The translations under genes and the position numbers were made by a program. Shown piece by piece: positions 1 to 8,912 of a DNA stretch of 64,000 nt; within the stretch, counting starts at the first letter, position 1, and each line of letters begins with the position of its first letter. The DNA comes from Streptomyces lanatus (lineage in GTDB: Bacteria; Actinomycetota; Actinomycetes; Streptomycetales; Streptomycetaceae). The notes beneath the pieces were generated by a model, which was not told where the DNA came from, made no database searches, and saw only the letters and a program-made list of their open reading frames with translations. Where the stretch lies: contig NZ_BNBM01000008.1 of NCBI RefSeq assembly GCF_014655715.1, forward strand, positions 355,498 through 419,497, read 5' to 3'.

Positions 1-1
1 G

Positions 2-2845
2 CGCGAGTCCATCGAGGCGGCGTCCCGCGAGGCCGCGTCCGCGTTCGGCGACCCGACCGTCTTCCTGGAGAAGGCCGTCGTCGAGCCCCGCCACATCGAG
101 GTGCAGATCCTCGCCGACGGGCAGGGCAACGTCATCCACCTCTTCGAGCGGGACTGCTCGGTGCAGCGCCGCCACCAGAAGGTCATCGAGCTGGCGCCCG
201 CGCCCAACCTCGACCCGGAGCTGCGGGACCGCATCTGCGCCGACGCCGTCCGCTTCGCCCGGCAGATCGGCTACCGCAACGCCGGCACCGTGGAGTTCCT
301 GCTCGACCGCGAGGGCAACCACGTCTTCATCGAGATGAACCCGCGCATCCAGGTCGAGCACACGGTGACCGAGGAGGTCACCGACGTCGACCTGGTGCAG
401 TCGCAGCTGCGCATCGCCGCCGGCGAGACCCTGGCCGACCTCGGCCTCGCCCAGGACACCGTCACCCTGCGCGGCGCCGCGCTCCAGTGCCGTATCACGA
501 CCGAGGACCCCGCCAACGGCTTCCGCCCGGACACCGGCCGGATCAGCGCCTACCGCTCGCCGGGCGGCTCCGGCATCCGGCTCGACGGCGGAACGACCCA
601 CGCCGGCACGGAGATCAGCGCCCACTTCGACTCCATGCTGGTCAAACTGACCTGCCGGGGCCGGGACTTCGGTGCCGCGGTGGGCCGTGCCCGGCGTGCC
701 GTGGCCGAGTTCCGCATCCGCGGTGTGGCCACCAACATCCCCTTCCTGCAAGCGGTGTTGGACGACCCCGACTTCCAGGCCGGGCGGGTCACCACCTCCT
801 TCATCGAGCAGCGCCCGCACCTGCTCACCGCCCGCCACTCCGCCGACCGCGGCACCAAGCTGCTCACCTACCTGGCCGACGTCACCGTCAACAGGCCGCA
901 CGGCGAACGGCCCGACCTGCTCGACCCGTTGACGAAGGTGCCGCCGCTGCCGACCGGTGAGCCGCCCGCCGGTTCGCGGCAGAAGCTCGCCGAACTCGGC
1001 CCGGAGGGCTTCGCGAGCTGGCTGCGCGCCTCGCCGACCATCGGAGTCACCGACACCACGTTCCGCGACGCCCACCAGTCGCTCCTCGCCACCCGGGTGC
1101 GCACCAAGGACATGCTCGCCGTCGCCCCGGTGGTGGCCCGCACCCTGCCCCAACTCCTCTCCCTGGAGTGCTGGGGCGGCGCGACCTACGACGTCGCCCT
1201 CCGCTTCCTCGCCGAGGACCCGTGGGAACGCCTAGCGGCCCTGCGCGAAGCCGCCCCGAACATCTGCCTCCAGATGCTGCTGCGCGGCCGCAACACCGTC
1301 GGCTACACCCCGTATCCGACCGAGGTGACCGACGCCTTCGTGCAGGAGGCGGCGGCCACCGGCATCGACATCTTCCGCATCTTCGACGCCCTCAACGACG
1401 TCTCCCAGATGCGGCCCGCGATCGAGGCGGCACGGGAGACCGGTACGGCCGTCGCGGAGGTGGCCCTGTGCTACACCTCCGACCTGTCCGACCCGGCGGA
1501 GCGCCTGTACACCCTGGACTACTACCTGCGGCTCGCCGAGCAGATCGTGGACGCCGGCGCCCACATCATCGCCGTCAAGGACATGGCGGGCCTGCTGCGG
1601 GCACCGGCCGCGGCGAAGCTGGTGTCGGCGCTGCGCCGGGAGTTCGACCTGCCGGTCCATGTGCACACGCACGACACGGCGGGCGGCCAGCTCGCCACCT
1701 ACCTGGCCGCGATCCAGGCCGGCGCGGACGCGGTGGACGGAGCGGTGGCGTCCATGGCGGGCACCACCTCGCAGCCGTCGCTGTCGGCGATCGTCGCCGC
1801 GACCGACCACTCCGAGCGGCCGACCGGCCTCGATCTCCAGGCCGTCGGTGACCTGGAGCCGTACTGGGAGAGCGTCCGCAAGGTCTACGCCCCCTTCGAG
1901 GCGGGTCTGGCCTCGCCGACCGGCCGGGTCTACCACCACGAGATCCCCGGCGGGCAGCTGTCCAACCTGCGCACCCAAGCGGTCGCGCTGGGGCTCGGCG
2001 ACCGGTTCGAGGAGATCGAGGCGATGTACGCCGCCGCCGACCGGATGCTCGGCCGGCTGGTCAAGGTCACCCCGTCCTCGAAGGTCGTCGGCGACCTGGC
2101 GCTGCACCTGGTGGGCGCCGGAGTGTCCCCGGCGGACTTCGAGTCGGACCCCGACCGGTTCGACATCCCCGACTCCGTCATCGGCTTCCTGCGCGGCGAA
2201 CTCGGCACCCCGCCCGGCGGCTGGCCCGAGCCGTTCCGCACCCGGGCGCTGAAGGGCCGGGCCGAGGCCAAGCCGGTGCGGGAACTGGGCGCCGACGACC
2301 GCGAGGGCCTCGCCAAGGACCGGCGGGCGACCCTCAACCGCCTGCTGTTCCCGGCGCCCACGCGGGAGTTCGAGACGCACCGGGACACCTTCGGCGACAC
2401 CAGCGTGCTGGACAGCAAGGACTTCTTCTACGGGCTGCGCCCGGGCAAGGAGTACGCCGTCGACCTGGAGCGCGGCGTGCGGCTGCTGATCGAGCTGCAG
2501 GCCGTCGGCGACGCGGACGAGCGCGGTCTGCGGACCGTGATGTCCACCCTGAACGGGCAGTTGAGGCCGATCCAGGTCCGCGATCGGGCCGCGGCCTCCG
2601 ACGTCCCCGTGACGGAGAAGGCGGACCGGGCCAACCCCGGGCATGTGGCGGCGCCGTTCGCCGGAGTGGTGACCCTCACGGTCGCCGAGGGCGACGAGGT
2701 GGCGGCCGGTGCCACGGTGGCCACCATCGAGGCGATGAAGATGGAGGCCTCGATCACCGCCGCGAAGGCCGGCACGGTGGCCAGGCTCGCCATCAACCGC
2801 ATCCAGCAGGTCGAGGGCGGCGACCTCCTCGTCGAACTGGCCTGA
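2..2845 (+). CDS. pyc: Pyruvate carboxylase, 5'-truncated by window edge
   Basis: Biotin-dependent anaplerotic enzyme converting pyruvate, bicarbonate and ATP to oxaloacetate. The reading frame is open from base 2, so the N-terminus lies outside the window; about 947 residues are visible. In order they show the end of the biotin carboxylase ATP-grasp domain (FERDCSVQRRHQK, then EMNPRIQVEHTVTE), the carboxyltransferase domain beginning with DTTFRDAHQSLLATR, and a C-terminal biotinyl carrier domain with the biotin-acceptor lysine in EAMKME. The single-chain order BC-CT-BCCP identifies pyruvate carboxylase and not acetyl- or propionyl-CoA carboxylase. The gene ends in a strong hairpin shared with the convergent neighbour. 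No frameshift is seen. Confidence 0.97.
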   Translation, partial: RESIEAASREAASAFGDPTVFLEKAVVEPRHIEVQILADGQGNVIHLFERDCSVQRRHQKVIELAPAPNLDPELRDRICADAVRFARQIGYRNAGTVEFLLDREGNHVFIEMNPRIQVEHTVTEEVTDVDLVQSQLRIAAGETLADLGLAQDTVTLRGAALQCRITTEDPANGFRPDTGRISAYRSPGGSGIRLDGGTTHAGTEISAHFDSMLVKLTCRGRDFGAAVGRARRAVAEFRIRGVATNIPFLQAVLDDPDFQAGRVTTSFIEQRPHLLTARHSADRGTKLLTYLADVTVNRPHGERPDLLDPLTKVPPLPTGEPPAGSRQKLAELGPEGFASWLRASPTIGVTDTTFRDAHQSLLATRVRTKDMLAVAPVVARTLPQLLSLECWGGATYDVALRFLAEDPWERLAALREAAPNICLQMLLRGRNTVGYTPYPTEVTDAFVQEAAATGIDIFRIFDALNDVSQMRPAIEAARETGTAVAEVALCYTSDLSDPAERLYTLDYYLRLAEQIVDAGAHIIAVKDMAGLLRAPAAAKLVSALRREFDLPVHVHTHDTAGGQLATYLAAIQAGADAVDGAVASMAGTTSQPSLSAIVAATDHSERPTGLDLQAVGDLEPYWESVRKVYAPFEAGLASPTGRVYHHEIPGGQLSNLRTQAVALGLGDRFEEIEAMYAAADRMLGRLVKVTPSSKVVGDLALHLVGAGVSPADFESDPDRFDIPDSVIGFLRGELGTPPGGWPEPFRTRALKGRAEAKPVRELGADDREGLAKDRRATLNRLLFPAPTREFETHRDTFGDTSVLDSKDFFYGLRPGKEYAVDLERGVRLLIELQAVGDADERGLRTVMSTLNGQLRPIQVRDRAAASDVPVTEKADRANPGHVAAPFAGVVTLTVAEGDEVAAGATVATIEAMKMEASITAAKAGTVARLAINRIQQVEGGDLLVELA

Positions 2846-2859
2846 GCCGCCCACGGTGT

Positions 2860-2891
2860 TGCCCCGCGCATGGGAGGCTCTGCGCGGGGCA
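2860..2891. terminator. Bidirectional hairpin between convergent genes
   Basis: Perfect 11-bp arms (2860-2870 and 2881-2891) around a 10-nt loop, lying 14 bp after the pyc stop and 20 bp beyond the stop of the facing secreted-protein gene. There is no T tract, as is usual in Streptomyces. Confidence 0.75.
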
Positions 2892-2911
2892 TCGGTGGGC
2901 TGGTCCTGATG

Positions 2912-3439
2912 TCAGGCGCAGACCACCCGGGTGTCCGGCGTGAACACCGGACCGCCGCTGGTGTTGGTCGCGTCGCTGAACTCGGCGTAGAAGTACGAGT
3001 AGAAGCCGATGTTGCCGTTGCAGCCCGAGTCGGCCGCGACCTGGAGGGTCAGCGTCACGGTGCGGCTCTGCCCGGGCGGGATGGTGGCGCCGTAGTTCGG
3101 ACCGAGGTTGCCGGGTCCGGTGCCGGCGCAGGGGGTGCTGCCGGTGGCCGTGGCGAGGGTGCAGCCCGTGAAGCTGTACTTCAGGTCGGGGCGCTGCGTG
3201 GTGAGCCAGGTGGGCTCGATCGTCTGGTGGACGAACAGGACGTCGTACGTCTTGTGGTTGGTGAGCGTCATCGAGAGTTTCACCGTGCCGCCGGGAGTGG
3301 TGCTCGCGGCGTCGGTGGCGAAGGTCAGCTCGGCCGGCGCGGGGTCCGCCGCGCTCGCGCCGGGGGCGAGCCCGAAGACGGCGAGCAGGAGGCCGAGGAC
3401 GGCGGTGAGACCCATGCGTCTCATACGTGTTGATCGCAT
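2912..3439 (-). CDS. Secreted protein of unknown function
   Basis: A protein of about 175 residues with a basic N-terminus (MRSTRMRRMG), a hydrophobic stretch and an A-S-A type cleavage site, so it is probably exported by Sec. The mature part (from ADPAPAELTF) is rich in Thr and Gly and reads like an all-beta, immunoglobulin-like extracellular module. It contains four cysteines (C-T-L-A, PCAG, SGCNG and the C-terminal VVCA) that could form two disulfides. No catalytic motif is seen. The start is uncertain: an open frame continues upstream to 3571, but the chosen ATG puts the signal peptide at the N-terminus; further in-frame ATGs lie at 3424 and 3415, and none has a clear Shine-Dalgarno sequence. 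Function unknown. Confidence 0.7.
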   Translation of the reverse strand: MRSTRMRRMGLTAVLGLLLAVFGLAPGASAADPAPAELTFATDAASTTPGGTVKLSMTLTNHKTYDVLFVHQTIEPTWLTTQRPDLKYSFTGCTLATATGSTPCAGTGPGNLGPNYGATIPPGQSRTVTLTLQVAADSGCNGNIGFYSYFYAEFSDATNTSGGPVFTPDTRVVCA

Positions 3440-3626
3440 GGCCCGGGAGGCTAGGCGCGCGGTGCGCACGCCGTCTGCCCCGCGCCGGGTGCGGCGGCGG
3501 GGGAACGGCTGAATGTGTTCATCCTGTGTGGGCGGTATGGCGAGGCCGTGAAGTGCCCGTTCGGGCCGCATCCGCGTCCGGCCTGCGGGAGGCCGATATT
3601 GGCGTGATACCGGAGGGGGGCTGCCG

Positions 3627-3881
3627 TCAGCTCCAGCCGAACCGGCGGTCCACCACCGCCGAGAACTCCTCCAGGGTGAGCTCCTCGTCGCCGTTCTGGT
3701 CGGCGGCGTCGAAGAGGGCGGACGAGGCGTCGTCGTCCCCGAGGGCCCATATCGGCAGATCCCCCGAGGCGGCCAGCGACGGGCCCTTCGTCCGCAGGGC
3801 GGTGATCACCTCCACGCGCGTCAGGGTCCCGTTCTCATCGAGGTCGAGCGCCTCGAACAACTTGCGGGCCTTGTCACTCAT
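3627..3881 (-). CDS. EF-hand calcium-binding protein
   Basis: Small acidic protein of 84 residues with two EF-hand loops: DLDENGTLTRVE near residue 11 and DQNGDEELTLEE near residue 60. Both follow the D-x-D/N-x-N/D-G spacing, although the second is slightly degenerate. Calmodulin-like proteins of this size (calerythrin/CabD type) are common in Streptomyces and bind or buffer Ca2+. The ATG at 3881 is chosen because a GAAGGTGA ribosome-binding site sits 5 bp upstream; an earlier in-frame ATG lacks one. No signal peptide, so it is cytoplasmic. It stands alone between the secreted protein and the siderophore permeases. Confidence 0.88.
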   Translation of the reverse strand: MSDKARKLFEALDLDENGTLTRVEVITALRTKGPSLAASGDLPIWALGDDDASSALFDAADQNGDEELTLEEFSAVVDRRFGWS

Positions 3882-3953
3882 CGTGTCACCTTCGTTCCTG
3901 TCGGCAGGCTCACCTGCCACCCCGTTACCAGACAAGAACGCGTCCGCGCCCCT

Positions 3954-5006
3954 TCAGGTTCCCTGCCGGCCCCGGCGAGTGCGAGCGATGAGCCACATCA
4001 GATACGGCGCCCCGATCGCCGCCGTGAGCACGCCCACCGGCAGCTCGACCGGCGAGAACAGACGGCGGGCCAGCAGATCCGCGACGACCACGATCGTGGC
4101 GCCGGTCAGGGCGGAGGAGAGCAGCGGGAGCTGGGCCGTGCGGGTCAGCCGGTGGGCGATCTGCGGGGCGAGCAGCGCCACGAAGTCGACCGGCCCCGCC
4201 GCCCCGGTCGCCACGGACGCCAGCACGACGCCGAGCGCGGTCAGCCCCAGCTGCACCGGCCCGAGCCGTACCCCCAGCGCGGTCGCCGTGCTGTCGTCCA
4301 GGGACACCATCCGCTGGGCGTGCGCCGCCCACAGCAGCGCCGGGACCAGCACCGCGACGGTCAGCGCGAGCGGCGCGGCCTGGTCGTAGCCCCGGCCGTT
4401 GAGCGAACCGGTCAGCCACACCTTGGCCTGCTGGGCGACCAGATAGTCGCCCTTGGTGAGGAACAGCCGGGTCAGCGAACCGAGCGCGATCGACACACCG
4501 ATCCCGACGAGCACGAACCGCGCGGCGTGCAGACCGCCCCGCCACGCGAGGACGTAGACGAGCGCGGCGGCCCCGAGCCCGCCCACCACCGAGACGTACG
4601 GCAGCACGCTGTACGACGTCAGCCCGAACGTCATCGCGGTCACCGTCGCCGCACCCGCGCCGTGCGTGACACCGATGACGTCCGGACTGGCCAGGGAGTT
4701 GCGGGCGACCGACTGGATCAGCGCCCCGGAGACACCGAACGCGGCACCGACCAGCAGCCCCGTCACCAGCCGGGGCAGCCGCAGCGTGCCGACGACCAGC
4801 TCGTCCGGGCTCGGCTGCCCGAGCAGCACATGGACGACCTCGGTGGGGGAGACGTACGACTCTCCGACGGACAGGGACACCACGGCCGCCACCGCCAGGA
4901 CGACGGCAAGCCCGGCGGCGACGGCGATCGCCCGGCGGTGCAGGAGGAGGCTGCCGTATCCGACGCGGACGACGGTGTATCCGGCAGGCACGGATGGCTG
5001 GGTCAT
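3954..5006 (-). CDS. FecCD-family ferric-siderophore permease (second subunit)
   Basis: Integral membrane permease of 350 residues from the FecCD/BtuC family that carries iron-siderophore across the membrane. Hydrophobic helices run through the whole length, with family-typical blocks GTLRLPRLVTGLLVGAAFG, GSLNGRGY and PQIAHRLTR. It is translationally coupled to the upstream permease: its ATG (5006) overlaps that gene's TGA by 4 bp (ATGA). It should pair with that protein as a heterodimer. No ATPase gene follows, so the energising subunit must be encoded elsewhere. Siderophore specificity cannot be read from the sequence. Confidence 0.93.
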   Translation of the reverse strand: MTQPSVPAGYTVVRVGYGSLLLHRRAIAVAAGLAVVLAVAAVVSLSVGESYVSPTEVVHVLLGQPSPDELVVGTLRLPRLVTGLLVGAAFGVSGALIQSVARNSLASPDVIGVTHGAGAATVTAMTFGLTSYSVLPYVSVVGGLGAAALVYVLAWRGGLHAARFVLVGIGVSIALGSLTRLFLTKGDYLVAQQAKVWLTGSLNGRGYDQAAPLALTVAVLVPALLWAAHAQRMVSLDDSTATALGVRLGPVQLGLTALGVVLASVATGAAGPVDFVALLAPQIAHRLTRTAQLPLLSSALTGATIVVVADLLARRLFSPVELPVGVLTAAIGAPYLMWLIARTRRGRQGT

Positions 5007-6007
5007 GCCGGCACCGTCGCCTTCCGCCGCACCAGCGCCACCAGGAACGGCACGCCGAGCAGCGCGGTCATCACGGCCACGGGTACCTCCGAGGGCGCGA
5101 AGACGACCCGGCCGAGCACGTCCGACATCAGGATCACCGCGGGGCCGAGCAGCGCCGACAGGGCCAGCACCCAGCGGTGGTCGGCGCCCACCAGTGCCCG
5201 CGCTATATGCGGAACGGCGAGGCCGATGAACGCGATCGGACCGGCCATCGCGACCGCGACCCCGGTCAGTACGGTCGCGGCGAGCGCGCCCACCGCCCGC
5301 ACCAGCGCGACCCGGTGACCCAGCCCCCGGGCCACGTCGTCGCCGAGCGCCAGGGCGTCCAGGCCCCGGGCCACGACGGCCACCAGCACCATCCCCACGA
5401 CCAGGAACGGCCAGGTCCGCGCGACGATCTCACCGTCCCGGCCGCCGATCGAACCGACGTCCCAGAAGCGGAACTCGTCCAGTGCGCGGGCGTCGGTCGT
5501 GACGATGGCGGAGACCACGGAGGCGATGAACGCGTTCATCGCGGCCCCGGCCAGCGCCAGCTTCACCGGCGAGGCGCCGCCGCGTCCGCTGCCCGCCACC
5601 GCGTACGCGGCCACCGCGGCGAGCCCCGCACCGGCGAACGCGAACCAGACGTAGCCGCTCGGCGAGTGCACCCCGAGGAACGCGATGGCGCAGACGGCGC
5701 CCAGCGCGGCGCCCTGACTGACCCCGAGGACGCCGGGCTCGGCGATCGGATTGCGGGTGATGCCCTGCATGACCACCCCGGCGACCGCGAGGGCGAGTCC
5801 GACCATCACGCCGATGACCGTGCGGGGGACCCGCAGCGCACGCACGACCTGCGCGTCGTCGCCGGTGCCGCCGCGCCACAGGGCGTCGAACACGTCGGCC
5901 GGGGCGATCTGGCGGCTGCCGAGGGCGAGCGAGAGCAGGACGGCGAGCAGCAGCAGGAGCAGGCCCGCGACCGTCCAGGCGATACGGCGCCGGGTGGCAC
6001 GGGACAT
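5003..6007 (-). CDS. FecCD-family ferric-siderophore permease (first subunit)
   Basis: Membrane permease of 334 residues, again FecCD type: an initial long hydrophobic helix (AGLLLLLLAVLLSLALG), then VRALRVPRTVIGVMVGLALA, the GSIGGRDGE loop and the C-terminal VPHIARALVG block that contacts the ATPase in this family. The ATG at 6007 is chosen because it begins just before the first membrane helix; the frame extends to 6097, but that part is basic and low in hydrophobicity. It lies 34 bp after the binding protein in the same operon and overlaps the next permease by 4 bp. It should work with the binding protein at 6042-7079. Confidence 0.93.
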   Translation of the reverse strand: MSRATRRRIAWTVAGLLLLLLAVLLSLALGSRQIAPADVFDALWRGGTGDDAQVVRALRVPRTVIGVMVGLALAVAGVVMQGITRNPIAEPGVLGVSQGAALGAVCAIAFLGVHSPSGYVWFAFAGAGLAAVAAYAVAGSGRGGASPVKLALAGAAMNAFIASVVSAIVTTDARALDEFRFWDVGSIGGRDGEIVARTWPFLVVGMVLVAVVARGLDALALGDDVARGLGHRVALVRAVGALAATVLTGVAVAMAGPIAFIGLAVPHIARALVGADHRWVLALSALLGPAVILMSDVLGRVVFAPSEVPVAVMTALLGVPFLVALVRRKATVPA

Positions 6008-6041
6008 GCGGTTCCTCTTGCTGTCTGGCCGGCTGGTTCGC

Positions 6042-7079
6042 TTACTTGGTGAGGTACTTCTCCAGGTCCGCGACGACCTCGTCGGCCGCCGTGACACCCA
6101 GGCCCAGGTACCAGGTCTCGTCCGGGACGTCGTAGGCGTGCCCGGCCTTGACCGCCTTGAGGTTCTTCCACAGCGGGTTGCCCTGCGCCCGGGACTTGTC
6201 GGTGGCCTTCGCGTCGCCGTACACGCCGGTGAAGATGTAGTCGGCGTCGGCCTGGTCGATGTTCTCGGCGCTGACCTCGGCGGCCAGATCCTCGATGTCC
6301 TGGTTCTTCGGGCGCGGGATGCCGGCGTCCTTGAGGATGGTGCCGATGAACGAGGCGTTGGCGTAGAGCCGGATCACCCCGTCGGGCATGAACCGCAGCA
6401 TCGACACGGTCGGCTTGCCGGCGCCCAGCTCGGCGTCGAGCGCATCGACCTTCTTGTCGTAGTCGGCGAGCTTCGCCTTCGCCTCGGCGGTCCTGTCCAG
6501 GGCCGCGGCGTTCAGAAGGTAGTTCTCCTTCCAGGTGAAGCCGGGGCGGATGGAGAACACGGTGGGCGCGATCTTCGACAGCTCGTCGTACTTGTCCGCG
6601 GCGCGCAGCTGGCTGCCGAGGATCAGGTCCGGCTTGAGACCGGCGATCGCCTCCAGGTTGAGGTTGTTGATCGTGCCGACGTTCGCCGGGCTGCCGGCGT
6701 CCTTCTTCAGGTAGGAGGGCAGCTCGGGGGAGCCCTCCGTGGGGGCAAGTCCGACCGGCTCGATGCCGAGCGAGACGACGTTGTCGAGCTCGCCGACGTC
6801 GAGGACCACGACGCGCTTGGGCTGGGACTTGATGACCGTCTCGCCCATGGCGTGCTCGACGGTGCGCGGCCACTGGCCGGGCTTGGCGTCGGTGCCCATC
6901 TCGGCGGTCTTCTTCGCGGCCGACGCGAAGTCCTTGCCGCCCTTGGCCACGTCCTTCTTGTTCCCGGCCGTGGAACCCGCGTCGCCCGCACCGTCGTTGG
7001 AGCCGCCGCAGGCCGCGAGGGACAGCGCCGCGGCGACGGCGAGGGCGACGGCGGCTGTGCCGCGACGGCGGTGAGGCAT
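6042..7079 (-). CDS. Iron-siderophore ABC transporter substrate-binding lipoprotein
   Basis: Periplasmic-binding-protein-like lipoprotein of 345 residues: basic N-terminus, hydrophobic segment and lipobox LAACGG near residue 25, then the FecB/FepB-type fold (VVVLDVGELDNVVSLGIEPVG; LEAIAGLKPDLILGSQ; EVVADLEKYL at the end). It captures ferric siderophore outside the membrane and delivers it to the two downstream permeases. The ATG at 7079 is preferred over 7103 because AGGGAG lies about 9 bp upstream. An iron box at 7117-7135 sits upstream, so expression should rise on iron starvation. Substrate identity unknown. Confidence 0.93.
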   Translation of the reverse strand: MPHRRRGTAAVALAVAAALSLAACGGSNDGAGDAGSTAGNKKDVAKGGKDFASAAKKTAEMGTDAKPGQWPRTVEHAMGETVIKSQPKRVVVLDVGELDNVVSLGIEPVGLAPTEGSPELPSYLKKDAGSPANVGTINNLNLEAIAGLKPDLILGSQLRAADKYDELSKIAPTVFSIRPGFTWKENYLLNAAALDRTAEAKAKLADYDKKVDALDAELGAGKPTVSMLRFMPDGVIRLYANASFIGTILKDAGIPRPKNQDIEDLAAEVSAENIDQADADYIFTGVYGDAKATDKSRAQGNPLWKNLKAVKAGHAYDVPDETWYLGLGVTAADEVVADLEKYLTK

Positions 7080-7116
7080 GACAGGGCTCCCTGTTCGGCG
7101 CACATGGGGTCGGCTC

Positions 7117-7135
7117 TTAGGCCAGCCTCACCTTA
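7117..7135. promoter_or_regulatory. Iron box (DmdR/DtxR-type operator)
   Basis: TTAGGCCAGCCTCACCTTA matches the classical 19-bp actinobacterial iron box TTAGGTTAGGCTAACCTAA at 14 positions. It lies 37 bp upstream of the chosen start of the siderophore-binding lipoprotein, where an Fe2+-loaded repressor would block transcription. Confidence 0.8.
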
Positions 7136-7187
7136 TCCGGATCCTTCATGTGCCCTGCACGGGAGCCTGTGTGGTTCCTGTCACGAC

Positions 7188-7225
7188 CGTGTGTGGTCGA
7201 CGCACATGTGCGTCGACCACACACG
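7188..7225. terminator. 38-bp perfect palindrome after the mannanase gene
   Basis: A perfect inverted repeat with 19-bp arms and no spacer (centre between 7206 and 7207). It begins about 20 bp past the stop of the GH5 gene (minus strand) and lies upstream of the siderophore promoter. Its position fits a transcription terminator; the uninterrupted symmetry would also suit an operator. Confidence 0.65.
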
Positions 7226-7245
7226 AGACCGCGGACCTGGGGGTG

Positions 7246-8877
7246 TCAGACCACCGAACAGGTCGAGTCGTTGAGCGTGAAGACCGTGGGACTCGGGTTC
7301 GTCCCGCCCGTCGCGGCCGTGAAGCCCAGGGTCACCGGGCCCGCCGGGGCGATCGTCGCCGTGTACGACACGGCCGCCACGCTCACCTCGGCGCCGCTCT
7401 GGGTCGAGGTGCCGCCCCACAGGTTGCTGACCCGCTGACTGCCGGGGAAGGTCCAGCGCAGCGTCCAGCCGTTGATGGCGGTGCTGCCGGTGTTGCGGAT
7501 GACGACCTCGCCCTGGAAGCCGCCGGGCCACTCGTTGGCCACCCGGTAGGCGACACCGCACGTCGCCGGGGAACCGCCGGAGGACGTCGTGACGGCCACC
7601 GTGCCGGAGCGCTGCGAGCGGTTGCCGGCGGCGTCACGGGCGTAGACGGCGAAGGTGTACGAGGTGTCCGGGGCGAGGCCGGTGACGGTGGCGGAGGTGC
7701 CGGCCGTCGTGGTGGCGGCGGTCTCGGCGGCGCCGCTCAAACGCACGACGTCGTAGCCGGTGACGCCGTTCGAGTCGGTCGCCGCGGCCCAGTTCAGGGT
7801 CACGGACGAGGACGTCACGGCGGCGGCGGTCGGTGTGCCGGGCGCGGTCGGGGGAGTGGTGTCACCGCCGGAGGAGGAGTAGATGTCGGCCTCCTCGGAG
7901 GTGGCGGCGATGCCGTTCGCCCCGTTGAAGATCCGCTGGCCCCAGGAGCTGAGCCGCGTGGGATCGAAGTCGATCGCCAGGTCGAGGATCGGGTCGGTGT
8001 TGCCGCTCCAGGACCAGGCCAGGTAACCGAGCCGTAGCTGCTGGGCGGCGGCCATCATGGTGTCCTCGTCCGGGTCGCCGTACTGGTCGGGCGGGCCTCC
8101 GAACTCACCGATGAGGATGGGGAGTCGAGCGCTGACGAAGGCGTTCAGATAGTCCGTGATCTCCTGCGCCGTGTCATAGACGCTGTACATGTGGATCGAG
8201 AAGATCAGGTTGCCGGTGGGGTCGGCATCGTAGACCGACCGGGCGTTGGCACGCATGACGCCCTGCCAGTCCTGGCCCCAGTTGGGCGCGTCCACCATGA
8301 TCGTGTGGGCGAATCCGGCGGCACGCAGCTTCTTCACGGCCGCGGTGGTGGGCTCGGTCCAGCCGGCGGGGTTGGTGTTGCCCCAGGGCTCGTTGCCGAT
8401 GTTGATGATGACGTAGTCCTCTTCACCGGCGAGCACGTCCTTCAGGCCGATCCAGTAGTCGGCCGCGTGGTCGAGCGTCCCGGCCGCCGCCTCCTCCCCG
8501 TAGCCGGTGGTGTCGTGCACCTCCAGCACACAGATCAGCCGATTGGCCTTGCACTGCGCGACAACGGCGGCCACGTCCTCGACGCTGTTCTTCGTCCAGC
8601 GGTGACCGTCGGAGAGGACGACACGGACGGAGTTGGCGCCCAGCGCCTTGACGTCGGCCAGCGACCGGGTCTCGCCCGGGTACCAGGTGTGGGCGTGGTT
8701 GACGCCACGCATCACGAAGTCGTTCCCGGACGCCTCCAGCAGTCGGCCGTTCTCGATGTGGAGGCCGGTGGCCGCAGCCTGGGCAGGTGTGGCGAAGGAG
8801 AGCAGGGGGACTAGCAGGCCCAGGACGGCGGCCAGCACCGCGGCCACTCGTGGGGCGAGGCTGGTGCGGGATCTCAT
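7246..8877 (-). CDS. Secreted GH5 beta-mannanase with Fn3 and CBM2 domains
   Basis: Extracellular glycoside hydrolase of 543 residues. Signal peptide 1-36 (ends PAQAAA); GH5 catalytic domain about 37-340, closest in feel to the subfamily 8 mannanases of Streptomyces (MRGVNHAHTWYPG, CVLEVHDTTGYGE). The acid/base is E163 in GNEPWG and the nucleophile E258 in IGEFGG. A fibronectin type III domain (about 345-430) links to a C-terminal CBM2 cellulose-binding module (about 440-543). It should cut beta-1,4-mannan within cell-wall material; a beta-glucanase activity cannot be excluded. The ATG at 8877 has GGAG about 7 bp upstream. It lies 35 bp after the CBM2-esterase gene and probably shares its CebR-controlled transcript. 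Confidence 0.9.
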   Translation of the reverse strand: MRSRTSLAPRVAAVLAAVLGLLVPLLSFATPAQAAATGLHIENGRLLEASGNDFVMRGVNHAHTWYPGETRSLADVKALGANSVRVVLSDGHRWTKNSVEDVAAVVAQCKANRLICVLEVHDTTGYGEEAAAGTLDHAADYWIGLKDVLAGEEDYVIINIGNEPWGNTNPAGWTEPTTAAVKKLRAAGFAHTIMVDAPNWGQDWQGVMRANARSVYDADPTGNLIFSIHMYSVYDTAQEITDYLNAFVSARLPILIGEFGGPPDQYGDPDEDTMMAAAQQLRLGYLAWSWSGNTDPILDLAIDFDPTRLSSWGQRIFNGANGIAATSEEADIYSSSGGDTTPPTAPGTPTAAAVTSSSVTLNWAAATDSNGVTGYDVVRLSGAAETAATTTAGTSATVTGLAPDTSYTFAVYARDAAGNRSQRSGTVAVTTSSGGSPATCGVAYRVANEWPGGFQGEVVIRNTGSTAINGWTLRWTFPGSQRVSNLWGGTSTQSGAEVSVAAVSYTATIAPAGPVTLGFTAATGGTNPSPTVFTLNDSTCSVV

Positions 8878-8912
8878 GGCGGCTCCGAAGGATGAGATGG
8901 GATGACGGTGCG

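Noticed and set aside
1232..2854. Long 540-codon open frame antisense to pyruvate carboxylase
   Set aside because: It mirrors the pyc gene; high GC keeps antisense frames open. Composition is Gly/Arg/Val-rich with no family signature.
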